The notes under the pieces are model-generated. The model was not told the DNA's origin, ran no database searches, and saw only the letters and a list, made by a program, of their open reading frames with translations. Positions 1 to 6,259 of a DNA stretch of 12,623 nt are shown here, piece by piece. Origin of the DNA: DATLEX01 sp035525045 (GTDB taxonomy: Bacteria > Acidobacteriota > Thermoanaerobaculia > Gp7-AA8). The DNA lies in assembly GCA_035525045.1 (NCBI GenBank), contig DATLEX010000028.1, positions 1-12,623 of the forward strand, given 5' to 3'. The stretch's first letter is position 1. Every line of letters starts with the position of its first letter. Made by a program: the position numbers and the translations under genes.

Positions 1-758
1 GCCATTCCGCGCAGACTCATGGAGGGAAACCGGATGAAGTAGGGGTCGAGGTCGAAGTTGCGGGCCACCGTCGCCCCGCCGATGATCCCCGACCCGCCGA
101 GCTCATCCCCGAAGACCGTGGCGTCGCCGAAGACCAGCCGCCGCAGGTGTTGGCGCTGATCGATGGTGTAGTGGGTGAGCCCGCGCGTGAGCCCCCTCCC
201 CGGCGAGGACGAGAGCGCGGTGTACAGCAGATTCCCACGGATCGACGATCCGATCTCGGCAAAGGCGCTGAGGTCCGAAAGCCCCTGAGAGCTCACCGCG
301 TAATTGAGGAACGTGCTCGTGTCGTGGGAATAGACGATGTCCGGCGGGCGCGGGTCGCGGATGGCGATGGCGCTGCCGGCGATCAGGGCGGGGTCGATGG
401 TGATGGCCAGGGTGAGGGTTTCTTCGTCGAGGCGAAACGTGGTCCACGGCGCGAGCGATCGGAGGGAGAGGGCGGGGGTGCCGTCGATCGACCGTTCCAC
501 GTTGCGCAGGCGGGCGACCATCAGGATGCGCTCCCACGACAGGCCGGTGACCCGCCCGAGCTCGAGCGTGGCGATGGGGACGTAGACGTCATCTCCGCTG
601 ATGATCACCGAAGCCTCGCCGGCGGGGACTTCGTTGATCGTCACCGGGAGGACGATCTCGCTTTCGGGTGGGGTGGCGGGGAAGCTGCGGCCCGCTCCCA
701 TCGTCATGACCAGGGTAATCATTGCCGCCACGCCTCCGATCGGCCCCTTCCGGCGCAC
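1..758 (-). CDS. Archaic (Csu-type) fimbrial outer-membrane usher, N-terminal part
   Basis: Outer-membrane usher that would accept chaperone-bound pilins and assemble and secrete the fibre. Only about 252 N-terminal residues are present; the gene runs off the left edge (full-length ushers are about 750-850). I read the frame directly: a basic start (VRRK), a hydrophobic signal segment through the ATG at 722, then the usher N-terminal domain with 'LPVTINEVPAGEASV' and 'GDDVYVPIATLE', then 'RDPRPPDIVYSHDTSTFLNY', 'LVFGDATVFGDELGG' and 'FDLDPYFIRFPSMSL'. This series of motifs is typical of ushers paired with SCPU pilins. The chosen start is GTG at 758, nine bases after the stop of the preceding pilin gene; a TTG at 770 overlapping that stop, or the ATG at 722, are alternatives. 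It is the last visible gene of the pilus operon. Family assignment is firm; the exact start is not. Confidence 0.88.
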   Translation of the reverse strand, partial: MRRKGPIGGVAAMITLVMTMGAGRSFPATPPESEIVLPVTINEVPAGEASVIISGDDVYVPIATLELGRVTGLSWERILMVARLRNVERSIDGTPALSLRSLAPWTTFRLDEETLTLAITIDPALIAGSAIAIRDPRPPDIVYSHDTSTFLNYAVSSQGLSDLSAFAEIGSSIRGNLLYTALSSSPGRGLTRGLTHYTIDQRQHLRRLVFGDATVFGDELGGSGIIGGATVARNFDLDPYFIRFPSMSLRGM

Positions 759-769
759 GGCGTCACCGA

Positions 770-1249
770 TCAAAAGTCGACCGTGGCGGTTACGGAGTCG
801 ACGTAGGATCCTGCGGGCACGACCTGCCCGGCCGGAATGCGGCCGAACACGATCAGCTCCTGCGGGGACGAACCGCTCTCGAAGCTCACCTGCACCGCGT
901 TGGCGCCGCTTCCCCAGAACTCGGTGCGCGCCGGATCGCTGAAGATTCCGTAGGAGAGGACATGCTCGCCCGAGCGGAGACTGCGTTCGGACGACCCGCT
1001 CTCTTCCATGAGGATGGTGACGCGCTCGTTCTTGGTACAGATGACCCGGACCTGGGCGGTGCCGTCGAGGCTCCTCGCGGCATGCTCGACCAGCGGATCG
1101 TAAGAGCCGAAGGCGAGATCGGTCACGGCGATCCGGCAGTTCGGGACGACCCGAACCGTCACCTGCATCACGGCCGAGTTGGCCGCATCAGCAGGTCTCG
1201 CCAGAAGCAGGGCCAGAAGCCCCGCCGTGATTGTCATCGCCATTCTCAT
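770..1249 (-). CDS. SCPU-domain (spore coat U) pilin subunit 2
   Basis: Secreted pilin of the spore coat protein U family, the subunit type of archaic chaperone-usher (Csu-like) pili. The 159-residue product has a signal peptide (about 1-22, ending PADA). It then has the family core: 'VTVRVVPNCRI' with Cys38, 'LAFGSYDPL', 'AQVRVICTKN' with Cys71 (the expected intrasheet disulfide partner), 'LSYGIFSDPARTEFWG', 'VFGRIPAGQ' and a C-terminal strand ending in an aromatic (TVDF). An AGGTGA Shine-Dalgarno lies about 7 nt before the ATG. It sits between the chaperone and usher genes, whereas in the Acinetobacter csu operon the pilins lie before the chaperone and after the usher. It could be a second shaft subunit or an adaptor/tip; the sequence does not decide. 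Confidence 0.9.
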   Translation of the reverse strand: MRMAMTITAGLLALLLARPADAANSAVMQVTVRVVPNCRIAVTDLAFGSYDPLVEHAARSLDGTAQVRVICTKNERVTILMEESGSSERSLRSGEHVLSYGIFSDPARTEFWGSGANAVQVSFESGSSPQELIVFGRIPAGQVVPAGSYVDSVTATVDF

Positions 1250-1262
1250 TTTTCTTCACCTG

Positions 1263-1281
1263 CCCGGCCGGCTTGGCCGGA
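1263..1281 (-). other. Intercistronic hairpin between chaperone and pilin 2
   Basis: The 40-bp gap between the chaperone stop and the next pilin start contains CCGGC-ttg-GCCGG (1268-1280) with further flanking GC-rich bases. As RNA it would form a short, very stable stem-loop upstream of the pilin-2 ribosome binding site. There is no T-run after it, so it is not a canonical terminator. It could stabilise processed mRNA ends or set subunit stoichiometry; this role is inferred. Confidence 0.45.
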
Positions 1282-1289
1282 CCCACGTT

Positions 1290-2057
1290 CTATTTGCAGT
1301 TCGTCGCCGAAATCTCGAGGCGCCCGGCCGTGGCCGCAGCCCCCTCGGCAATGCTGTCCGTCTGAGCTGTGATGTGGATCGACTTCAACCTGGGACAGAC
1401 ATCGGCTGGAATGGCGTAGTCGTACGATCGCTCCGTTCCAGCCAGGACATACCAGCCGTCGAGTTGATGCTCGAAAAGCGTGGCGTCGTTCGCATCAGCG
1501 CCCCGGACCTTCACCCCCTGCACGGCGAACCGGACGGTGCCTTCGTTCTTCACGTTGAACCGCAGCCTTCCATGCTCGAGGCGGGCATGGTCGATCGTCG
1601 CCTTCTCGACCACCTTCTGCGGCGCCACGAAGATCGGGACGCCCATCTTGGTGAGGATCCGCACCTGGGCTCCCTCTCCCGCATCGGCGGTGGCCAGGGG
1701 CGGCAGCTCTTCGAAAAAGATCCGGTAGGTCTTCTCGACCGCACCGGGCGAAGCCTTCGTGCTGACCCGGACCTTCCGCTCCGCTCCCGCCTCCAGGCTG
1801 AGGAGGGCCGGGAAGAAGAGGATGTCCTGCGTCGGCTCGAGCTTCATGGTTCCGGCGGAGTCTTGCGACCATTGGAACGCGGCGATCTGGAACCGAAGCG
1901 TGTCCTTGCTCTCGTTCGACAAGGTGAGCAGCGCGCTGGCGCCGCTCCGCTCGAGCATCACCCGGATCGGCGTGACCCGGAAGGCGCTCGCGGAAACGTT
2001 CCCGGCCTGGAGGACCAGGCCGAGAACGATCGCGGAGAGTGTCAGAAGACGTTTCAT
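1290..2057 (-). CDS. Periplasmic pilus chaperone (PapD/CsuC-like)
   Basis: Periplasmic chaperone that would fold pilins by donor-strand complementation and deliver them to the usher. The product is 255 residues, usual for the family. A signal peptide covers about 1-24 (hydrophobic LSAIVLGLVLQAG, then VSAS). Domain 1 shows 'FRVTPIRVMLE', 'ALLTLSNESKDTLRFQIAAFQW', 'DILFFPALLSLEAGAERKVRV' (the G1 donor-strand region) and 'EKTYRIFFEELPP', all PapD-superfamily hallmarks. Domain 2 follows from about residue 125 with 'LTKMGVPIFV' and 'RLRFNVKNEGTVRFAV'. It starts 32 bp after the first pilin gene, with no strong Shine-Dalgarno, so it is probably cotranscribed. Two cysteines remain near the C-terminus (C222 and C254 by my count). 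Confidence 0.92.
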   Translation of the reverse strand: MKRLLTLSAIVLGLVLQAGNVSASAFRVTPIRVMLERSGASALLTLSNESKDTLRFQIAAFQWSQDSAGTMKLEPTQDILFFPALLSLEAGAERKVRVSTKASPGAVEKTYRIFFEELPPLATADAGEGAQVRILTKMGVPIFVAPQKVVEKATIDHARLEHGRLRFNVKNEGTVRFAVQGVKVRGADANDATLFEHQLDGWYVLAGTERSYDYAIPADVCPRLKSIHITAQTDSIAEGAAATAGRLEISATNCK

Positions 2058-2089
2058 GATTCTCAGATCTTAAATCGATTGGCCCAAGA

Positions 2090-2590
2090 TCAGTAGTTGA
2101 TCTCGGCGACCACGATGTCCGTGTAGTTGCCGACCACCGCGTCCTGAGAAGCCGGGATCCGGCCGAAGACGTCGAAGGTCTGCGCAACGAGCCCGCTCAC
2201 CGGCGCTGGAACCAGCACGCCCGCGGCGGCGTTCTCGCCCCACACCGTGCTCCGCGCCACATCCTGGAACAGCTCGTAGCTGAGGTACTCGCTCGTGCCC
2301 TCGAACATGGCCCGCGTCGTGCCGACCGCGTTCGCGGCGTACGACCCGGTGTTCAGGTCGATGCGAAGGCCGCTCGCACCCCGGGTGCAGGTCACGCTGA
2401 CCGTCCCCACCCCGTCGTCATCGGGAGCGCCCGCAAGGGGGTCATAGGTGCCGAACGCCACCGGAGTCGTCGAAATCGTGCAATTCGCAACGACACTGGC
2501 GCTGACGTCGAGGTCGGCCGTCTGGGTCTGGGCAAATGACGGAACTGCGATGAAAACGAGGACTACTGCAAGGAACTTGATGCTCTTCAT
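2090..2590 (-). CDS. SCPU-domain (spore coat U) pilin subunit 1, probable major pilin
   Basis: First gene of the pilus operon and probably the main shaft subunit, by position and by analogy with csuA/B. The 166-residue product has a clean signal peptide (1-20, ending PSFA before QTQTAD). The mature SCPU domain shows 'VSASVVANCTI' with Cys37, 'VAFGTYDPL', 'TVSVTCTRG' with Cys68, 'EYLSYELFQD', 'TVWGENA', 'FDVFGRIPASQ' and a final strand ending EINY. The two cysteines match the conserved disulfide of the family, and the N-terminal alternating hydrophobic strand fits a donor strand. A good GGAGAG Shine-Dalgarno stands 6 nt before the ATG, the strongest of the operon. The long upstream region carries candidate sigma-54 control sites. 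Confidence 0.92.
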   Translation of the reverse strand: MKSIKFLAVVLVFIAVPSFAQTQTADLDVSASVVANCTISTTPVAFGTYDPLAGAPDDDGVGTVSVTCTRGASGLRIDLNTGSYAANAVGTTRAMFEGTSEYLSYELFQDVARSTVWGENAAAGVLVPAPVSGLVAQTFDVFGRIPASQDAVVGNYTDIVVAEINY

Positions 2591-2661
2591 GACTGCTCTC
2601 CTTTTTACCTACTGGTTGTTTCCGTTGTCTTGCTTGTTTCGATCGACCGATTCGATCGCTG

Positions 2662-2698
2662 GCCAGCCTTAGTGCAGCGGATGTACCGCTTGGCTGGC
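2662..2698. repeat. Nested inverted repeat upstream of pilin 1
   Basis: Outer arms GCCAGCC (2662-2668) and GGCTGGC (2692-2698) are perfect complements. Inside them are AGCGG (2676-2680) and CCGCT (2686-2690). The inner pair is off centre (7 unpaired bases on one side, 1 on the other). Transcribed, this would be a bulged hairpin about 110 nt before the pilin ATG. It overlaps the sigma-54 candidate, so it may instead be an operator-like DNA element. Confidence 0.5.
2673..2688 (-). promoter_or_regulatory. Candidate sigma-54 promoter for the pilus operon
   Basis: On the minus strand the sequence reads CGGTACATCCGCTGCA, which has the obligatory GG-N10-GC spacing and matches 8 of 12 informative positions of TGGCACG-N4-TTGCA. 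Transcription would start near 2662, giving a leader of about 72 nt before the pilin ATG. The shared palindrome centred at about 2804 lies about 142 bp upstream, a normal distance for an NtrC-type activator site, and an NtrC-type activator is encoded nearby. GG-N10-GC is common by chance in GC-rich DNA, so the call rests mainly on context. Confidence 0.42.
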
Positions 2699-2790
2699 AA
2701 AGGGCCTTTCGGCATCTAAAGCCATTGATATGAGATACTTCCACCGTTCTACGGCGCTTTCGGCGGCCGTCCGGGATCTGAAATTTTCTG

Positions 2791-2813
2791 GATTTGAGAC
2801 GCAATCCGTCTCA
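2791..2813 (-). promoter_or_regulatory. Candidate activator binding site (UAS copy 1)
   Basis: A perfect inverted repeat TGAGACGcaatcCGTCTCA (2795-2813), preceded by GATT. Read on the minus strand it follows the pattern AGACGGA-N4-GTCTC-N-AATC, and a second copy with 16 of 17 defined bases conserved lies at 3409-3429. It is about 205 bp upstream of the pilin-1 ATG. It is probably the enhancer-like site of the sigma-54 activator at 3428-4783 (inference). Confidence 0.55.
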
Positions 2814-2936
2814 GGTCTGGATTCTGAACAGGAAGGGCTCGCTCTGTGGAACACGATCGCTTCTACAGTTATTCGGATCATTACGACCCAGCCGGCTCGG
2901 GAGGCGGCGCGGTCAGGTCCGTCCGCTTGGGGGGCC

Positions 2937-3323
2937 TCAGACCGCTTTCGCGGGCCGGCAGCCGAGGAGGGTGAACGCCAGGTCGGCCAGGTAGGCCAGG
3001 CGGGCTGGCTTCCGGACGAACGAGTGCACGCCCATCTCGGCAGCCCGCCGCTCGCTCTCCGGCGACTCCAGGGCGGTCATGATGATGACCACGGTCCGCG
3101 GGAGCTCGCGGCGGATCCTCTCGGCCAGGTCGAGGCCGTCGCTTGCGGCGCGCCCGGTGAGGTGAACGTCGACGATCGCCAGCACGTACTCCCTCTCGCT
3201 GAGGAAGAGGCGCGCCGCTTCGATGTCGGCTGCGCAGTCGACGGAGAAGCCATGGCGCCGGAAGTAATGGCTCATGGCGAACATGATCCCTTCTTCGTCG
3301 TCAACCAGGAGGATTCTGTTCAC
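2937..3323 (-). CDS. Single-domain response regulator (CheY-like receiver)
   Basis: A stand-alone receiver domain of about 128 residues with no output domain, so it acts through protein contact or as a phosphate sink or relay. Visible landmarks from the GTG start are the acidic pair in 'ILLVDDEEG', the phospho-acceptor Asp52 in 'LAIVDVHL', Thr83 in 'VIIMTALES' and Lys105 in 'FVRKPA'; all active-site residues are present. I chose GTG at 3323 because beta-strand 1 begins immediately (VNRILLVDDE). A TTG at 3341 would add six residues (with two cysteines) but would lie inside the candidate promoter. No Shine-Dalgarno precedes either start. It lies between the sigma-54 activator and the pilus operon and carries its own copy of the shared palindrome upstream, so it probably belongs to the same regulon. 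Confidence 0.88.
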   Translation of the reverse strand: MNRILLVDDEEGIMFAMSHYFRRHGFSVDCAADIEAARLFLSEREYVLAIVDVHLTGRAASDGLDLAERIRRELPRTVVIIMTALESPESERRAAEMGVHSFVRKPARLAYLADLAFTLLGCRPAKAV

Positions 3324-3336
3324 GCAGGAGCGACAA

Positions 3337-3352
3337 CGCAAAGGACGCGCCG
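3337..3352 (-). promoter_or_regulatory. Candidate sigma-54 promoter for the single-domain regulator
   Basis: On the minus strand this reads CGGCGCGTCCTTTGCG, with GG-N10-GC spacing and 9 of 12 informative positions of TGGCACG-N4-TTGCA matched, the best sigma-54 match I found. The predicted start (about 3326) is only about 3 nt before the GTG codon, so the message would be nearly leaderless, which counts against it. UAS copy 2 is centred about 94 bp upstream, which counts in favour. Confidence 0.4.
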
Positions 3353-3377
3353 CAGCAGGGCACCGGCTAAGTCATTG

Positions 3378-3407
3378 AAAAGCGGACGCCCGTCTCGGCA
3401 ACCGTCC
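3378..3407 (-). terminator. Weak candidate terminator after the sigma-54 activator gene
   Basis: On the minus strand GGACG (3407-3403) pairs with CGTCC (3388-3384). An inner CCG/CGG pair is possible, and TTTT follows two bases after the stem. The stem is short with a bulged interior, so efficiency would be low. Its position between the activator gene and the next regulator, which has its own promoter candidate, is sensible. Confidence 0.3.
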
Positions 3408-3408
3408 A

Positions 3409-3429
3409 GATTGGAGACTGAGTCCGTCT
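3409..3429 (-). promoter_or_regulatory. Candidate activator binding site (UAS copy 2)
   Basis: Plus-strand GATTGGAGAC-N4-TCCGTCT. It matches copy 1 (2791-2811) at 16 of 17 positions outside the 4-bp spacer. The palindrome is imperfect here (TAGAC against GTCTC on the minus strand). It overlaps the last codon region of the activator gene and ends inside its TAG stop, about 95-105 bp upstream of the single-domain regulator. Probably bound by the same activator as copy 1. Confidence 0.55.
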
Positions 3430-4783
3430 AGGAACGGGAAACGTCGCGCCGCCACTTCTTCAGCTTGCTGTAGAGGGAGCTGCGGGGAATGGCCAGCCGC
3501 CGGGCGGCGGCCTCCACGTGGCCATTCTCCTCACGAAGGATCTGTTCGACATACCACCGCTCCATCGCCTCGAGGGTCAGGTCGGTCGGCATCCCCGCCG
3601 GGGCCTGGGCAGCCTCGGCGTCGAACCGGAGATCGCGCGTGGTCAGGGTCCGGCGGTCGCTCAGGAGGATGGCCCGCTCGATCACGTTTTTCAGCTCCCG
3701 GACGTTGCCGGGCCAGATGTAGTCCTGGAGGGCCCGCATGGCGGGGGGGGCGATCTCGACGCCTGGCGCCCCCATCTCGTGCCCGAAACGGTTCAACAGG
3801 AAGTTGGCCAAAAGCGGGATGTCGGCCGGGCGGTTGCGAAGGGGGGGGATGGACAGCGGGATGGTGCTGATGCGGAAGTAGAGGTCGCTGCGGAACCGCT
3901 TGTCGCGAATCGACTCATGCAGATCCTGATGGGTGGCGGCGATGAGCTGAACGTCCGAGGAGCGGTCCCGGACGTCGCCCAGACGCCGGAACCTCTTCTC
4001 CTCGAGCACCTTGAGAAGTTTGGGCTGGACCTGCAGATCGACGTCGCCGATCTCGTCGAGAAAGAGGACGCCTCGATGCGCCACGTCCAGGAGGCCGGTC
4101 TTCGATGTCACGGCGCCGGTGAACGCTCCCTTCTCGTGGCCGAAGAGCTCGGTCTCGACGAACTCCCGCGAGAGGCCGGCGCAGTTGAGGTCGACGAAGG
4201 CTTCCTCGGCCCGCGGCCCGTTCTTGTGCAGCCAGTTGGCCAGGATGCTTTTGCCCGTCCCGGTCTCGCCGAGAATGAGGATGGGGCGGTCGGTGGAGAC
4301 GATGCGCTCGACCTGCTCGCGGAGGGCGGCGATGGCCTCGCTCACGCCGATGAAGGGGTCGAGCGCGCCGGTGCGCGCCTGCGTGCTGGTCCGGGCCTGG
4401 TCGCGCTGGCGGACGCGCTGGTTGTCGAGGAGGCGCTCGATCACGACCAGAAGGGCCTGCATCTGGACGGGCTTGGTCAGGAACTGCTCGGCCCCCTCCT
4501 TGATCGCGCGGACGGCGAGGTCGATCGAGCCGTGCCCGGTGAGGATGATCACAGGAACGGAGGGATCGCTGGCCTTCAGGCGGGGAAGCACCTCGAGGGC
4601 GTTTCCGTCGGGAAGGGAGTAGTCGAGGATGGCGATGTCGGGACGGCTCTGCCGGAAGAGCTCTTCACCCTGGTGGAGGGTCTCGGCCTCCTCCACGTCG
4701 TAGTCTCGTCCGATGAGGAAGTTGCGGATCCCGAAACGGATCCCGCGATCGTCTTCGACCAGCAGCACCTTGTTACGAGGCAT
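3428..4783 (-). CDS. NtrC-family sigma-54-dependent response regulator
   Basis: Two-component activator that would use ATP hydrolysis to open sigma-54 promoters. Domains of the 451-residue protein: receiver about 1-120 (Asp11/Asp12, phospho-acceptor Asp54 in 'IAILDYSLPDG', Thr82, Lys104 in 'FLTKPV'); AAA+ domain about 143-375 with Walker A GETGTGKS (172-179), the sigma-54 contact loop GAFTGA (219-224) and Walker B VLFLDEIGD (239-247); C-terminal Fis-type helix-turn-helix about 420-446 ('HVEAAARRLAIPRSSLYSKLKKW'). All catalytic and sigma-54 contact motifs are intact. The ATG overlaps the end of the kinase gene by 11 bp, so the two are translationally coupled and surely cognate partners. Likely targets are the pilus operon and neighbouring regulator. 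Two eight-G runs (3743-3750 and 3841-3848) fall in the reading frame. Confidence 0.95.
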   Translation of the reverse strand: MPRNKVLLVEDDRGIRFGIRNFLIGRDYDVEEAETLHQGEELFRQSRPDIAILDYSLPDGNALEVLPRLKASDPSVPVIILTGHGSIDLAVRAIKEGAEQFLTKPVQMQALLVVIERLLDNQRVRQRDQARTSTQARTGALDPFIGVSEAIAALREQVERIVSTDRPILILGETGTGKSILANWLHKNGPRAEEAFVDLNCAGLSREFVETELFGHEKGAFTGAVTSKTGLLDVAHRGVLFLDEIGDVDLQVQPKLLKVLEEKRFRRLGDVRDRSSDVQLIAATHQDLHESIRDKRFRSDLYFRISTIPLSIPPLRNRPADIPLLANFLLNRFGHEMGAPGVEIAPPAMRALQDYIWPGNVRELKNVIERAILLSDRRTLTTRDLRFDAEAAQAPAGMPTDLTLEAMERWYVEQILREENGHVEAAARRLAIPRSSLYSKLKKWRRDVSRS

Positions 4784-6194
4784 TCGACGTCCGTGCCGGG
4801 ATTGATATCATCACTTCCGCCCCGCCGCCATCGGCATTGGCCGCATGGATTTCGCCGCCATGCTCGGTGACGATCTGCTGGACCAGCGCCAGGCCCAGTC
4901 CGGTCCCTCCCTTGCGCCGGGAGAAGAAGGGCTCGAAGACGCGGGGGAGGTCCTCGACGGGAAAGCCGCGGCCGCGGTCGCGGACGAAGATTCTGGCGAA
5001 GCTCGACTTCTTCACCCGTGCCGCGCGGCATGCCACGACCACGGTTGAATCGGCGGGAGCATGCTGAATGGCGTTGATGACCACGTTCTCGATGGCGCGG
5101 CTGAGGCGCTCGCGGTCGGCGACGACCGTCAGGCCCGCGGGCGCGTCGACCTGCACTTCCACCCGATGCTTGCTGGCCAGGGCCGAACATGCGCGCGCGG
5201 CCATCTCGGCGACTTCCCTCACTCCCACATCGCTGAAGACGGGAACGGCGGGACGCCCGTAGGCCAGGAGGTCCTGCATGAGCGCAGTCATGCGGTCGAT
5301 CTCCTCGCGCAGAACATCGAAGTACTCGCGCAGCTCGGGACCGGCGGTCTGCTCCATGGCGTCGACCGTTGCCGAGATGGCGAAGAGAGGGTTCCGCACC
5401 TCGTGCGCCACGCCGGCCACCAGGGCGCCCATGGCGGCCATCTGCCGCTGCTGCTCGAGGCGGGACTGCAGATCGACCAGCGCCGACACATCCCAGACGA
5501 TCACGATCACCCGATCGTCCGCGGTGTCCTCGGCGCTGAAGAGGATGGCCAGCAGATCGAGCGTCCGTCCCGACGAGTCCTTGACCTGGCGGGCCGCGGG
5601 AGCGCGTGCCTCCTGCACCCGGGACGCCAGATCGGCAATCGACACCCACGGCTCGGTGGTGGGGAAATCGCGGAGAGACGTCCCGATGATCTCGCCGTAG
5701 CTCTTTCCCACCAGCATTCGCGCGGCGCGGTTCATCCGCGCCACGGCCAGCTCCGGGCCGACGATCACGATCGGCATCTCCACGGCGTCGAACGTGCGCC
5801 GCCACTCCCAGGCGGCCTGCTCGATCTGCTCGAGCAGCGCGGCGCGCTCCTGCCCACCCGTGGCCAGGTCGGTGAGATCGACCAGGCTGATCCGGTACCG
5901 GGTCGCCGCGGCGCGTCCTGTCCGCTGGATCACCAGCAGCGCGCTCCTCCGCTCTCCGTTCCGGCCAGCGGCGAGATGCACTTCCCGCTGCGAGACGGCC
6001 TCGGTACGCATCCGAGCCACCAGCCCGAGGAAGCTCTGCAACCCTTCCCGGTCGCGCTCGTCGACGACGTCGAAGACCGTGCGCCGGCGGAGCTGGGCCA
6101 TGCTCAGTTGCAGCAGATCACACAGCGCCTTGTTGGCGGCGATGAACCCGAAGTCCTTCGACAGCAGGGCCGAAGGCAGCAGCGAGCCCTGCAC
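4773..6194 (-). CDS. Soluble PAS-PAS sensor histidine kinase
   Basis: Cytoplasmic NtrB-like sensor kinase for the adjacent NtrC-type regulator. The 473-residue reading shows no membrane segment. PAS-like domain 1 spans about 7-112 ('LLSKDFGFIAANKALCDLL') and PAS 2 about 130-240 ('FDAVEMPIVIVGPELAVARMN'). The HisKA helix has phospho-acceptor His264 in 'GVAHEVRNPLF'. The ATPase domain has N-box 'ENVVINAIQHA' (Asn370), G1 'DRGRGF' (406-411), F-box 'FEPFFSRRKGG' and G2 'GGTGLGLAL' (429-437). It therefore senses a cytoplasmic signal, which is not identifiable. The listed GTG at 6194 lacks a Shine-Dalgarno. The frame stays open upstream, and a -10-like TACAAT (6255-6250) sits 7 nt before an in-frame CTG at 6242, so the true start may add up to 16 residues. 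Confidence 0.93.
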   Translation of the reverse strand: MQGSLLPSALLSKDFGFIAANKALCDLLQLSMAQLRRRTVFDVVDERDREGLQSFLGLVARMRTEAVSQREVHLAAGRNGERRSALLVIQRTGRAAATRYRISLVDLTDLATGGQERAALLEQIEQAAWEWRRTFDAVEMPIVIVGPELAVARMNRAARMLVGKSYGEIIGTSLRDFPTTEPWVSIADLASRVQEARAPAARQVKDSSGRTLDLLAILFSAEDTADDRVIVIVWDVSALVDLQSRLEQQRQMAAMGALVAGVAHEVRNPLFAISATVDAMEQTAGPELREYFDVLREEIDRMTALMQDLLAYGRPAVPVFSDVGVREVAEMAARACSALASKHRVEVQVDAPAGLTVVADRERLSRAIENVVINAIQHAPADSTVVVACRAARVKKSSFARIFVRDRGRGFPVEDLPRVFEPFFSRRKGGTGLGLALVQQIVTEHGGEIHAANADGGGAEVMISIPARTSNAS

Positions 6195-6249
6195 TGCCGC
6201 GTCATCGGAGAGAAGAGTCGAAGTGGTCGAAGTCTGACGCAGTGCGAGG

Positions 6250-6255
6250 ATTGTA
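6250..6255 (-). promoter_or_regulatory. Possible -10 element for the kinase operon
   Basis: Minus-strand TACAAT near the end of the upstream pilin-like gene; that gene's TAG stop is at 6262-6260. It is about 56 nt before the kinase GTG and the best -10 match nearby. No convincing -35 hexamer is present at 16-18 bp. It would allow the regulators to be expressed independently of the gene upstream. Confidence 0.3.
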
Positions 6256-6259
6256 ACCG

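Larger units (their letters stand above)
2591..2936. other. Regulatory intergenic region upstream of the pilus operon
   Basis: This 346-bp stretch between the pilin-1 start and the single-domain regulator stop holds no convincing gene; open frames through it lack family resemblance and ribosome sites. It is visibly more AT-rich than its surroundings. It contains the pilin Shine-Dalgarno, a nested inverted repeat (2662-2698), a sigma-54-type -24/-12 candidate (2673-2688) and a 19-bp palindrome (2795-2813) shared with a second site in the locus. No T-tailed terminator is evident after the regulator gene. Confidence 0.6.

Noticed and set aside
3518..4870. Long plus-strand frame opposite the sigma-54 activator gene
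   Set aside because: Shadow of a conserved gene in GC-rich DNA; it contains no recognisable domain, and the opposite strand is unambiguously the activator.
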